Assembly: GCA_006218035.1 (NCBI GenBank)
Contig: VBWC01000001.1
Coordinates: 1-64,000 of the forward strand
Reading direction: 5' to 3'
DNA length: 64,000 bases
DNA from: Gammaproteobacteria bacterium
GTDB taxonomy: Bacteria > Pseudomonadota > Gammaproteobacteria > VBWC01
In this document: one piece after another, positions 28,903-39,560 of the stretch
Layout of the letters: every line of letters starts with the position of its first letter
How positions within the stretch are numbered: the first letter of the stretch is position 1
The notes under the pieces: generated by a model
What the model was told of the DNA's origin: nothing
The model's database searches: none
What the model saw: the letters and a program-made list of their open reading frames with translations, nothing else
Position numbers and translations under genes: made by a program

Positions 28903-29442
28903 ATGTCTACTGTCATCCTGTTTAACAAACCGTACGGTGTCCTCACCCAGTTTACCGACAGCGAACACCGCCCGACGCTGGCCGACTACATTCCGGAGCA
29001 AGGTGTGTATGCGGCAGGGCGCCTCGACCGGGACAGCGAAGGCCTGGTGGTACTGACCGGCGACGGCGCGCTGCAGGCGCGCATTTCGAATCCGCAACAC
29101 AAACTGGCGAAGACCTACTGGGTTCAGGTCGAAGGCGAACCGACGGATGCCGCGCTTGATACGTTGCGGCGCGGGGTCCGACTGAAAGACGGGATGACAC
29201 TGCCCGCCGTTGCCGGCAAAATCGCGGCGCCGACCGTCTGGGACCGCGATCCGCCGATACGTTATCGCGCCGCTATCGCGACCGCGTGGCTTGAACTTAC
29301 CATCACCGAGGGCCGCAACCGACAGGTGCGACGCATGACGGCCGCCACCGGCTATCCAACACTGCGCCTCATTCGGTGCGCAGTCGGACCGTGGCGCATC
29401 GACGGGCTGGCGCCGGGCGCATGGCGTCGCCTGGAGGTTTAG
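28903..29442 (+). CDS. rluE: 23S rRNA pseudouridine synthase RluE
   Basis: This 179-residue RsuA-family enzyme makes pseudouridine 2457 in 23S rRNA. It has the catalytic Asp in [17 protein letters not shown], the start [26 protein letters not shown] and the closing [23 protein letters not shown]. No S4 domain is present, as in RluE. Its position divergent from icd is conserved with E. coli. Confidence 0.93.
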   Translation: MSTVILFNKPYGVLTQFTDSEHRPTLADYIPEQGVYAAGRLDRDSEGLVVLTGDGALQARISNPQHKLAKTYWVQVEGEPTDAALDTLRRGVRLKDGMTLPAVAGKIAAPTVWDRDPPIRYRAAIATAWLELTITEGRNRQVRRMTAATGYPTLRLIRCAVGPWRIDGLAPGAWRRLEV

Positions 29443-29537
29443 CGCCAGGCTGCGCGCGTCGGCAGAACACTCGCCCGCCCATCGATAGCGCCACCGCCAG
29501 CGGGCGGAAACCCCGCCCGCCATGTTAATATTCGCGG

Positions 29538-29981
29538 ATGATCTGGAGACCCAACGTCACTGTCGCGGTCGTGGCCGAACGTGACGGCAAATTTCTGATG
29601 GTGGAAGAGAATGTCAGCGGCCGGCTGGTGTTGAACCAACCGGCCGGCCATCTCGACGAGGGTGAAGGCCTGCAACATGCCGCTGCGCGCGAAGCCCTCG
29701 AGGAGACGGCATGGCATGTCGTGCCGGAGTCACTGGTCGGCATATATCGCTGGCAGATGCCGGAAAGCGCTACTACGTATTTACGCGCCTGTTTTGCGGC
29801 CCGCTGCGTGGATTTCGACCGGACGCGCGAACTCGATACGGGTATCGAACGCGCGATCTGGCTGTCATATGACGAACTAGTGAGGCGCACCGGACAGATG
29901 CGCAGCCCAATGGTGATGCGCTGCGTCGACGACTACCGCGCCGGGCATCGTTTCCCGCTCACCCTGCTGTGTGACCTCTAG
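29538..29981 (+). CDS. nudJ: Nudix hydrolase NudJ
   Basis: This 147-residue phosphatase acts on thiamine and nucleoside pyrophosphates. The Nudix box is GHLDEGEGLQHAAAREALEETAW with the catalytic EE pair. The start WRPNVTVAVVAERDGKFLMVEE and the MRSPMVMRCVDDYRAGHRFPL tail fit NudJ. It is just upstream of mnmA (stop TAG ends five bases before the mnmA ATG). The ATG lies six bases after a TAATAT hexamer and has no ribosome site that I can see. Confidence 0.92.
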   Translation: MIWRPNVTVAVVAERDGKFLMVEENVSGRLVLNQPAGHLDEGEGLQHAAAREALEETAWHVVPESLVGIYRWQMPESATTYLRACFAARCVDFDRTRELDTGIERAIWLSYDELVRRTGQMRSPMVMRCVDDYRAGHRFPLTLLCDL

Positions 29982-29985
29982 CACC

Positions 29986-31149
29986 ATGCTTGCACGCCAT
30001 GTGAATCTTACGTCAGTACCGGACGCCGTGCGCGACAAAGCCGATCCCGGCATGCGCGTTGTTGTCGGCGTATCCGGCGGCGTCGATTCGTCCGTCGCGG
30101 CAATGCTGCTGGCGCACGCGGGGTATGAGGTTAGCGGGCTGTTCATGAAGAACTGGGATGAGAATGGCGCGGGCCTCCCGGAAAACAGTCCATGTACCGC
30201 GGCAGAGGACATGAAGGATGCGCTACACGTTTGTGAGCGGCTCGGGGTCGCACTGGACGGCGAGGATTTCTCCGGGGCGTATCGTGACCGTGTGTTCGGT
30301 TATTTCCTGGCAGAACACACCCGCGGGCGTACGCCGAATCCGGATATCCTCTGCAACAAGGAAATCAAGTTCAAGGTGTTTCTCGAGCATGCGTTGACCC
30401 GTGGCGCGGACCGGATTGCCACTGGCCATTATGCGCGAACAGACTGCGTCGACGGCCGCTATCGCCTGCTGAAGGCGCGGGATTTGAACAAGGACCAGAG
30501 CTATTTTCTGTATACGCTGGGACAGCGCGAACTCGCTGCGACGATATTCCCGCTCGGCGAGCTGACCAAAACCGAGGTGCGGCGCCTCGCGCGGGAAGCC
30601 GGGCTGGAAAATCACGCCAAGCGCGACAGCACCGGCATCTGCTTTATCGGCGAACGGGATTTCGCCGGCTTCCTGCGTCACTATTTTCCTGCCCTGCCCG
30701 GTGAGATGCGCACGCCGGAAGGCGAATACATCGGCACCCACCAGGGCCTGATGTTCCATACCATCGGCCAGCGTCAGGGCCTCGGACTCGGCGGCAGCCG
30801 CGGCCGCAGCGGCGAGCCGTGGTTCGTGGTCGGCAAGAATCTCAAGCAGAACGTACTGATTGTCGCGCAGGGGCATGAGCATCCGCTGCTCTACAGCACC
30901 TCGCTGACGGCGACGCACCTGCACTGGGTGGCGCGGCAGGCGCCTGCAAGCCCGGTGCGTTGCGGCGCGAAAATACGTTATCGACAGGCCGATCAGAGCG
31001 GCGAGGTCACCCTGACAGGGCTGGATCAGTGCCGGGTTGTTTTTGATGCCCCGCAGCGCGCGGTAACACCCGGCCAGTCGATCGTGTTCTACCAGGGGGA
31101 TGAATGCCTCGGCGGCGGCATCATCGATGAACCCACCAATCATGTCTAA
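29986..31149 (+). CDS. mnmA: tRNA-specific 2-thiouridylase MnmA
   Basis: This 387-residue enzyme thiolates U34 of tRNA for Lys, Glu and Gln. It has the PP-loop VVVGVSGGVDSSVAAMLL, FMKNWDENG, catalytic Cys in SPCTAAEDMKDA and a second Cys in DSTGICFIGERDF, then TPNPDILCNKEIKF and KDQSYFLYTL. An N-terminal tail of about 20 residues precedes the PP-loop. ATG at 29986 is preferred to GTG at 29971, which overlaps nudJ. Operon order nudJ-mnmA-hflD-purB is as in E. coli. Confidence 0.96.
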   Translation: MLARHVNLTSVPDAVRDKADPGMRVVVGVSGGVDSSVAAMLLAHAGYEVSGLFMKNWDENGAGLPENSPCTAAEDMKDALHVCERLGVALDGEDFSGAYRDRVFGYFLAEHTRGRTPNPDILCNKEIKFKVFLEHALTRGADRIATGHYARTDCVDGRYRLLKARDLNKDQSYFLYTLGQRELAATIFPLGELTKTEVRRLAREAGLENHAKRDSTGICFIGERDFAGFLRHYFPALPGEMRTPEGEYIGTHQGLMFHTIGQRQGLGLGGSRGRSGEPWFVVGKNLKQNVLIVAQGHEHPLLYSTSLTATHLHWVARQAPASPVRCGAKIRYRQADQSGEVTLTGLDQCRVVFDAPQRAVTPGQSIVFYQGDECLGGGIIDEPTNHV

Positions 31150-31217
31150 CGTTATCGACTGTACTTCCGGCGGCGTTGCCATGTCAGCGCCGAAATGCCA
31201 CCCGTTTCCGGACCACC

Positions 31218-33310
<2,093 letters not shown>

Positions 33311-33364
33311 GACCTGGGGTATGGATAATGGGTACTCAGGCAATCAGCGGGCACGGCTCCTTCC

Positions 33365-33451
33365 TTCAAGCCTCCCCAAAACGTGTCATGCAGGTTGCCT
33401 TAATTTACCCCGAACTGTACATCTCCCCTCCGTGCAGTTCGGGTTTTTTTT
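33365..33451 (+). ncRNA. Candidate C-rich small RNA, element 1
   Basis: The element contains CTTCAAGCCTCCCCA, then CGTGTC and AATTTACC, and ends in a strong hairpin (CCCGAACTGTAC at 33409-33420 pairing with GTGCAGTTCGGG at 33432-33443) and eight T. The hairpin loop is ATCTCCCCTCC. Both single-stranded stretches contain CCUCC-type sequence complementary to Shine-Dalgarno sites. Element 3 is clearly homologous. The 5' end is uncertain; a possible -10 (TATGGA/TAATGG) is near 33320-33330. Confidence 0.5.
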
Positions 33452-33525
33452 GGGCTTGCTAGCGACGTCACCGTAATGTCAGTGTCAATCAGCATAATAG
33501 AAACTGCTGGTAGCAAACGGTGGTG

Positions 33526-33622
33526 CCGTGACCCCCTCCTCCAAAAGCCGCACCGGCGCTCCACCGCCACTACCCCGCCGGGCAACCCGAGCTATGCCGC
33601 CCCCGCATAGCTCGGGTATTTT
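33526..33622 (+). ncRNA. Candidate C-rich small RNA, element 2 (divergent)
   Basis: The unit contains CCGTGACCCCCTCCTCCAAA and ends in a 12-bp perfect stem (CCCGAGCTATGC / GCATAGCTCGGG, 33586-33616) with a CGCCCCC loop and a TATTTT tail. The stem sequence differs from elements 1 and 3 but the design (unpaired CCUCC run, C-rich loop, strong terminator) is the same. A TAATAG about 30 bases upstream could be a -10 box. Confidence 0.4.
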
Positions 33623-33725
33623 CCCGACCCGCATCGGAAACTGTGACGCTGTTCACGAATATTTAGCTGCCCCGTGCCAATATTATTACCAGATAGTGAA
33701 GCACCGACACGTAGGTACTATCCTA

Positions 33726-33810
33726 CCTTCATGCCTCCCCACCGTGTCGTTATCACTATCGAAATTCGCCCCGAACTGTGTCCCCTCCCATACAGTTCGG
33801 GGTTTTTTTT
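33726..33810 (+). ncRNA. Candidate C-rich small RNA, element 3
   Basis: The unit has CTTCATGCCTCCCCA, CGTGTCG, AAATTCG and a terminator hairpin with an 11-bp stem (CCCCGAACTGT / ACAGTTCGGGG) and loop GTCCCCTCCCAT, then eight T. It aligns along nearly its whole length with element 1. A TACTAT at 33716-33721 sits right before it and could be the -10 box. This looks like tandem duplication of one RNA gene. Confidence 0.5.
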
Positions 33811-33896
33811 GGTTGTGCTGACGGTCGCGACAGTCCAATATAAACGCGCAGCCGATGGCACCTCCGCAATCTCGAACAGATGCGCACGTATCGATC

Positions 33897-34409
33897 ATGG
33901 CACCGATTGAAAACCTGATCCTCGGTGAGTCCACCGGAAACATTGACATCGCCACGAGCGACGAGAGTCGTCTGGCGGCCGTTTCACTGGCGTCTCAGGC
34001 GCAACGAACCTTGCACCTGTTCAGCGGCGATCTCGACGCCCCGATTTATGACACTGTGCCTTTTGTCGATGCGGTCACCTCCCTGGCGACGCGCAGCCGA
34101 TACTCGTTCGTCCATATCCTGTTACAGGATGCCCAAAAAATCGCCAGACAGGGTCATCGACTTCTGGAACTGTGTTACCGCCTCGACAGCAAGGTCAAGC
34201 TGCGTAAACCGGCTTATGAGCATAAGGATTTTAACGAGTCGTTTCTCGTCGCTGACGAGACCGGGGTGTTACATCGTCGCGTCGCCGATCGTTATACCGG
34301 CATCGTCGATTTTAACGCCCGCCGCCAAGCCCGGGAGCTGGTCAGTTTCTTTAACGAAGTGTGGGGGCGCAGCGAACCACACGCTGAACTGCGCCGCCTG
34401 CATCTCTGA
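33897..34409 (+). CDS. DUF7931 (phospholipase D-like fold) protein
   Basis: This 170-residue protein has features of a small domain family found in Gammaproteobacteria: AAVSLASQAQRTLHLFSGDLDAPIYD at the start, SFVHILLQDAQKIARQGHRLLELC in the middle, then DFNESFLVADETGVLHRRVADRYTGIVDFNARRQARELVSFFNEVWGRSEPHAELRRL. The look resembles a PLD-type half domain without a complete HKD motif. Function unknown. It starts at ATG 33897 or possibly ATG 33855, 12 bases after a TATAAA hexamer. The next gene begins five bases after the stop. Confidence 0.7.
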   Translation: MAPIENLILGESTGNIDIATSDESRLAAVSLASQAQRTLHLFSGDLDAPIYDTVPFVDAVTSLATRSRYSFVHILLQDAQKIARQGHRLLELCYRLDSKVKLRKPAYEHKDFNESFLVADETGVLHRRVADRYTGIVDFNARRQARELVSFFNEVWGRSEPHAELRRLHL

Positions 34410-34414
34410 AATCC

Positions 34415-35281
34415 ATGGCGGCATTGCTCCGACGTTTACACGCAGCGTTGTGGATCGCATTCTTCACTGTCCTCGCGACGGCCGGATTCGCGGCGGAAAG
34501 CGCTACCGAGATTCTCGAACTGAAAAATCGGCCGGCAAGCGAGATCATCCCGATGATCAAGCCATTTCTTGCCAACGAGGACGCGATATCAGGCACGGGG
34601 TTTCGACTCATAATACGTACGACACCCGCCAACATGAAGGAAATCCGCAAGATCGTTGCCTCCATCGACCAGGCGCCGCGGCGTTTAGTGATTAGTGTAC
34701 GGCAAAGCGATGTGCGTGACGCCGAACATCAGGCCGGCAGCGTCAGCGGCTCGATTTCGACAGGCGGTGACACGGACGCCACGATCGGCGGCGGGGAAGA
34801 TGCCCGCCCGGGTAACGGACGAGGCGTCACCGTCCGCGTCACGCGAACACGCTCCCAGGCCGATGAAGCAGGCACGCAGCAGATACAGGTTCTCGAGGGC
34901 CACAGCGCTTCGATACGCGTCGGACAGTCTGTTCCGGTGGTGACCCGGGCCGGCAACCTTGAGGGAAAGGTCGCCGGCAAGCATGCCGAGTTCACGTACC
35001 GGGACGTTACCGCCGGATTTGATGTGCTGCCACGCACCAATGGCAATCAGGTGACGCTGGAAATCCGGCCACACCGAGCCAGCATGGATTCCGGCACGTC
35101 CGGCGCGGTCACGGTGCGGCAGATGCATACCACCATTTCGGGCAGGCTCGGGGAATGGCTGGAAGTTGGCGGTATCTCCCAGACCGAGGCGCACGACACG
35201 CAGGGTTACGTATTCTCGACCAAGCGATCGGATGCAATGCAGGGCGTCACGCTGATCAAGGTTGACGAGTTACCGGAATAA
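34415..35281 (+). CDS. Secretin-like periplasmic or outer-membrane protein (short secretin N-domain)
   Basis: This 288-residue exported protein has a signal peptide at about 1-26 (basic RRLHAALW then a hydrophobic run to AGFAAES). Residues 30-95 (ATEILELKNRPASEIIPMIKPFL ... IRTTPANMKEIRKIVASID) match the short secretin N1-type domain used in type II/IV secretion pores. A Ser/Gly-rich region follows (110-130). The C-terminal part contains ASIRVGQSVPVVTR, FDVLPRTNGNQVTLEIRP and GEWLEVGGISQ, all typical of the secretin core beta-region. It is far shorter than a true secretin (usually 500 or more) and has no secretion genes nearby. It could be a stand-alone relative with unknown role; coupled to the DUF7931 gene. 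Confidence 0.7.
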   Translation: MAALLRRLHAALWIAFFTVLATAGFAAESATEILELKNRPASEIIPMIKPFLANEDAISGTGFRLIIRTTPANMKEIRKIVASIDQAPRRLVISVRQSDVRDAEHQAGSVSGSISTGGDTDATIGGGEDARPGNGRGVTVRVTRTRSQADEAGTQQIQVLEGHSASIRVGQSVPVVTRAGNLEGKVAGKHAEFTYRDVTAGFDVLPRTNGNQVTLEIRPHRASMDSGTSGAVTVRQMHTTISGRLGEWLEVGGISQTEAHDTQGYVFSTKRSDAMQGVTLIKVDELPE

Positions 35282-35453
35282 ACACCCTTTTCGCACCATG
35301 GGCAGGGCCCTGCGGCCGGATTTACCACGCCACCGATGGTGATCGGCACGAGGCAATCGATCAAACAACGGCTCACGGAAATCTTGCGCATTTTTTAGAT
35401 ATTTTAAAGACACGCTGGGCGCTTTTTTGTAAGATGCCAAGTCACTTCGAAAA

Positions 35454-35684
35454 ATGAATTCATCCAACATGAAGAAAGTTGTTCTTACGGTGGCGACCGC
35501 TGTGCTTTCCGTGGTCACGGTCTACTGTTTTTTTCAATTCATCAAGTCGGCCGGCACCACCAGCTATCCGGGTATCACCGACAGCGCACTCCATGACCTC
35601 AACGTCTACGCCTACACAAATCTCGGGGTATCGATGGCATCGCTGGTAACGGTGTTGATACTCGTGATTCGTAACCGCGATTAG
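35454..35684 (+). CDS. Small membrane protein of unknown function
   Basis: This 76-residue protein has two predicted membrane helices (VVLTVATAVLSVVTVYCFFQFI near 9-30 and YTNLGVSMASLVTVLILVI near 54-72), with a short loop rich in Ser/Thr/Asp between them. I do not recognise the family. A second ATG at 35469 (MKKVVL) may be the true start. It is followed closely by the damaged cyclotransferase-like gene. Confidence 0.55.
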   Translation: MNSSNMKKVVLTVATAVLSVVTVYCFFQFIKSAGTTSYPGITDSALHDLNVYAYTNLGVSMASLVTVLILVIRNRD

Positions 35685-35699
35685 CATTGGCCGGAAATA

Positions 35700-36000
35700 A
35701 TGGTCGCTGACCGCGTTTTCTGCGACGGCACCCTGCAATCGACAGACGTGATGCGCGCCATCGTTGGCCGTACGCGCGGCTACGCAGGCGACCCTGGCGG
35801 GATACGCCTGTTTTTGCATCGCCGGCGAGCATTTTCCGGGCATCATCCCGGCGCCGGCACAGTCGTGATATACAACGGCATGACAACGCGCCATCTGGTA
35901 CGTCTGGATCAATACGAGGGAACGTTATACCAACGTAAGCGGGTCACCGTGACCGCCACGGGCGCAACGGCCGTGGCCGCCTGGACGTATTTTGTGAAGC
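35700..36000 (+). pseudogene. Gamma-glutamylcyclotransferase-like (AIG2-type) gene with two frameshifts
   Basis: The frame starting at 35700 reads MVADRVFCDGTLQSTDVMRAIVGR, as expected for an AIG2/GGCT-like fold. It then loses homology. From about 35763 to 35860 another frame reads TLAGYACFCIAGEHFPGIIPAPAQS, which is the expected next segment. From about 35866 the first frame is correct again with VVIYNGM, LVRLDQYEGTLYQRKRV and AAWTYFVKP. Two compensating shifts are therefore needed to restore the protein. Either the gene is dead or the assembly has two errors. The frame runs on to 36089 without more homology. Confidence 0.6.
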
Positions 36001-36125
36001 CGCGCTTCCGCCGAAACGTTTCGAGGGAGAACTGGGATCTGAAAACGTGTGAAAGGCGCCGTCTCGAGATGTATCCCATACCCCAGTAGCAGCGGCGATG
36101 TACCGCCGGTCAGCGACGACAACGG

Positions 36126-37937
36126 CTATCGTCCGCGGAGAAACAACCTGTCCAGCTCACGCATGTCGACCTGCACCCAGGTCGGTCGGCCGTGGTTGCA
36201 CTGACCGCTACGTTCGGTGTGTTCCATAGCTCGCAACAGTGCATTCATTTCGTCTAACGTCATGCGACGGTTCGCGCGGATGGATCCGTGACAAGCGGCG
36301 GCGGCCAGTATGTCGCAGGTAAGATCCTCGACGCGCGTTGTCCGGTCGTGCTCGGCAAGGTCGGCCAGGATATCGCGCGCCAACGCCGCTATGTCACCGC
36401 CGGCAAGCATGGCGGGAACACCGCGCACCGCGACGGTATCCGCCCCGAGGCATTCGATCTCGAAACCACCGCGCGCGAGCATTTCGCGATGCACGGTTAC
36501 CGCGACTGCGTCTTGCTTGCTGACATGGACCGTGACGGGTAGCAACAACGGTTGAACAGTCACCTGACCGCTGTCGAATGACGACTTGAGCCGCTCGTAG
36601 GTCACGCGCTCGTGCGCAGCGTGTATGTCGACGAGTACCAGACCGGCGCTGTTCTGCGCAAGGATATACACGCCGTGCAGCTGCGCGAGCGCAACCCCGA
36701 GCGGCATGCTCTCGGCGGACACTGCCGCGTCCGGCATAGCGGCGCCCGGTACGCCCTGCAACGCGCGGTAAGCGGATACCTGCTCCGCGACATTCAATGC
36801 GATCGTGCCCTGCCGCGGTACAGAACCGGTATGGCTGCGGCCAACAACCACCGTTGCCGGTGCAGGACTATCGTACGATGGCCGCGCCGTTGCCGGCGGA
36901 GGTACCGCACCTTGGCCCGTCCCCGCCACGCCACCCGGCCGCAGTTCAGCGAGCGCATCGCGGATGGTGCGATACAGAAAGTCGTGCGCCAACCGGCTCT
37001 CGCGGAAACGCACCTCGTGCTTGGTCGGGTGGACGTTGACGTCGATCATTTCCGGCGCAATACCGAGATACAACACGTAGGCGGGATGGCGGTCCTGATA
37101 CAGGACGTCGCGATACGCCTGACGGATCGCGTGGGTCACCAGCTTGTCGCGGACAAACCGCCCGTTGACATAGAAATACTGCATGTCGGCCTGGGAGCGC
37201 GAAAACGTCGGTAGCGTGATCCAGCCGGACAAGGCCAGCCCCGCGCCTTCCGCCTTGATGCCGACTGCGTTTTCGAGAAACGAGTTACCCAGCACGGCGG
37301 CAAGGCGGCGCTCCTGCTCCTCACGCTGCAATGCCGGCCGCAGCATCTGAACATCGCGCTGGTTGTGGCGCAGGTGAAAGCCTACGTCGAGACGCCCCAG
37401 CGCGATCCGGTTGAACATGTTCTCAAGGTGGCTGAATTCGGTCTTTGCCGTGCGCAGGAACTTGCGACGCGCCGGCGTGTTGAAAAACAGGTCGCGCACT
37501 TCGATAGTCGTGCCGCGCGGATGGGCGGCCGGCTGTAATTCCCAGGATGCCGGTGTACCGTCAGCCCGGATGCTCCAGCCGGTATCGCCGCCCTCCACTC
37601 GCGAGATCGACGTCAGGCGCGAAACCGAGGCGATGCTCGGCAGCGCCTCGCCGCGAAAGCCGAGGCTGACGACCTTCTCAAGGTCGGCAAAACTGGTGAT
37701 CTTGCTGGTGGCGTGACGACTCAGCGCCAGCGACAGGTCATCGCGGTGGATACCCTCCCCATCGTCACGCACGCGAATCAGACGCGCGCCGCCGTCCTCG
37801 ATGTCGATATCGATCTGCCGGGCGTTGGCATCGATGCTGTTCTCCAGCAGCTCTTTAAGCACGGACGCCGGGCGCTCGACCACCTCGCCGGCGGCGATCT
37901 GATTGGCAAGCTCTGTCGATAAACGATGAATGCGCAT
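36126..37937 (-). CDS. mutL: DNA mismatch repair protein MutL
   Basis: This 603-residue GHKL ATPase links MutS recognition to strand incision. N-terminal motifs are RIHRLSTELANQIAAGEVVERPASVLKELLENSIDA, RVRDDGEGI and GFRGEALPSIASVS. The C-terminal domain contains DIHAAHERVTYE, fitting the endonuclease motif DQHA(x)2E(x)4E, followed by ACHGSIRAN and CNHGRPTWV near the end. This suggests a nicking MutL, unlike E. coli MutL. Start at ATG 37937. It precedes amiC as in many Gammaproteobacteria (order tsaE-amiC-mutL). Confidence 0.96.
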   Translation of the reverse strand: MRIHRLSTELANQIAAGEVVERPASVLKELLENSIDANARQIDIDIEDGGARLIRVRDDGEGIHRDDLSLALSRHATSKITSFADLEKVVSLGFRGEALPSIASVSRLTSISRVEGGDTGWSIRADGTPASWELQPAAHPRGTTIEVRDLFFNTPARRKFLRTAKTEFSHLENMFNRIALGRLDVGFHLRHNQRDVQMLRPALQREEQERRLAAVLGNSFLENAVGIKAEGAGLALSGWITLPTFSRSQADMQYFYVNGRFVRDKLVTHAIRQAYRDVLYQDRHPAYVLYLGIAPEMIDVNVHPTKHEVRFRESRLAHDFLYRTIRDALAELRPGGVAGTGQGAVPPPATARPSYDSPAPATVVVGRSHTGSVPRQGTIALNVAEQVSAYRALQGVPGAAMPDAAVSAESMPLGVALAQLHGVYILAQNSAGLVLVDIHAAHERVTYERLKSSFDSGQVTVQPLLLPVTVHVSKQDAVAVTVHREMLARGGFEIECLGADTVAVRGVPAMLAGGDIAALARDILADLAEHDRTTRVEDLTCDILAAAACHGSIRANRRMTLDEMNALLRAMEHTERSGQCNHGRPTWVQVDMRELDRLFLRGR

Positions 37938-38016
37938 GGCTGGTACCGAGGCGCAGTATACCAGTAGAGCGCGATCGTTCTGCCGCCGCGCCTCATCCGG
38001 AAATTCGCCCAAAGAA

Positions 38017-39339
38017 TCAGCTGTCGGAGGGTATCAACAGACGCTGCCCGACCCGTACCTGGTCGGAAGTGAGGTTATTCGCCAGGCGTAACTGGTCGAC
38101 ACTGACACGATAACGCTGCGCGATCGCCGCGAGGCTCTCGCCCTGCGCGATGATATGTTGACGGGTGCTCGCAAGCAGCGTGCCTGGAGGCGGATATTTG
38201 TTGAAATAGGAGCGCACGCCCCGATGTATTGCCTGCGCCATTTTGCGCTGGTAATCCTTGTCTTTCAGTCTGCGTTCTTCACTCGGATTGGATATGAACG
38301 CAGTCTCAACGAGAATCGACGGCACATCCGGCGACTTGAGCACGACAAACCCGGCGCGTTCGACCTGCGGCTTGTGCAGCTTCACGACCGATCTCATCGC
38401 GCGCAACACTTCGTTGGCGGCGGTATAGCTCGCCTCGATCGTCGCCACCTGGGACAGGTCTACCAGTACGGACGCAAGCAGATCATCCTTGTCTTCCAGA
38501 CTGACACCACCAAGCAAGTCAGCCGCATTTTCCTTGGCCGCCAGCATGCGCGCCGCCTCACTGGTCGCGCCGCGCTCCGACAGAATGAAGACTGACGCGC
38601 CATCCACCCGCACGTCCTTGAACGCGTCGGCGTGAATGGAGACCATCAGATCCGCCTTGTTGCCGCGCGCCTTGTCGGTGCGTTTTCTCAGGCTGCTGTA
38701 ATAATCACCGTCGCGTATCATCACGGGCCGCATGCCGCGCTCCGCGCGGATCAACTGTTCAAGCTCGCGCGCAATCGCGAGAACAACGTCTTTTTCCGCC
38801 GTCCCGTGCCGGCCGATCGCGCCGGGATCGTCGCCACCGTGGCCCGCATCGATAGCGATCACCACTTCGCGCAAACTGTTTGCCGGCGCGGTTTTGACCG
38901 TTGTCGCCGGGGGCGTGGCGGCGGCGGTTTTTGCGGACCCTGCACCCTGCGGCAGCAAATCGACCACGAGTCGATGTCCGTATGTCTGGTTAGGCGGAAG
39001 CAGGAAGGTCTTCGGGCGGGTTTTGTCAGTCACGTCCAGCACGATACGCAGATTATTGCCGTTGCGCGTCGCGCTGCGTATGTGCTTCAGCATGCTGTCG
39101 CCCGGGGAGGCACCCTGATCCAGCGGCTTGATCAAGCGCGCGGCGTCGATATCGATGACGACACGATCAGGATTGGCGAGCGAAAACAGGCGGTACTCCG
39201 CCGGCGAGCTGATATCGAATACGACACGCGTGTGATCGGGCGCCGGCCATACCCGGACGCCGTTGATCTGTGTGTCGCCCGCCCAGCCGACAAACGGGAA
39301 CCATAATCCAACCAACAAGGCTGTTAGTCGTCTTCTCAT
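38017..39339 (-). CDS. amiC: N-acetylmuramoyl-L-alanine amidase (AmiC type) with AMIN and LysM domains
   Basis: This 440-residue periplasmic enzyme cuts the peptide from muramic acid in septal peptidoglycan. A signal peptide covers about 1-20 (MRRRLTALLVGLWFPFVGWA). An AMIN domain follows (INGVRVWPAPDHTRVVFDIS, 25-125). The zinc amidase_3 domain shows VIAIDAGHGGDDPGAIG (zinc His), SIHADAF and VLVETAFISNPSEE with the catalytic Glu. A C-terminal LysM (IAQGESLAAIAQRYRVSVDQLRLAN) binds peptidoglycan. Located between tsaE and mutL. Confidence 0.95.
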   Translation of the reverse strand: MRRRLTALLVGLWFPFVGWAGDTQINGVRVWPAPDHTRVVFDISSPAEYRLFSLANPDRVVIDIDAARLIKPLDQGASPGDSMLKHIRSATRNGNNLRIVLDVTDKTRPKTFLLPPNQTYGHRLVVDLLPQGAGSAKTAAATPPATTVKTAPANSLREVVIAIDAGHGGDDPGAIGRHGTAEKDVVLAIARELEQLIRAERGMRPVMIRDGDYYSSLRKRTDKARGNKADLMVSIHADAFKDVRVDGASVFILSERGATSEAARMLAAKENAADLLGGVSLEDKDDLLASVLVDLSQVATIEASYTAANEVLRAMRSVVKLHKPQVERAGFVVLKSPDVPSILVETAFISNPSEERRLKDKDYQRKMAQAIHRGVRSYFNKYPPPGTLLASTRQHIIAQGESLAAIAQRYRVSVDQLRLANNLTSDQVRVGQRLLIPSDS

Positions 39340-39560
39340 GCGCGCGCCCTGTTACCTCTATCCCTGGGTAGGCTATGAAAGCCCGATTCCAGCGGAGTGT
39401 CAAGAAATTCTTCCATTAATCTAACAAGATATCCTGCTTACTTGCGATATTAAGTCACGTAATGGCCATAACTCGCGGTATTTTTGCGGACGAACTCGCC
39501 AAATCACCAAAAAATCGCCACAAGCAACTGTAATGCAAACATAATGCCGGGTGCGGCGAT

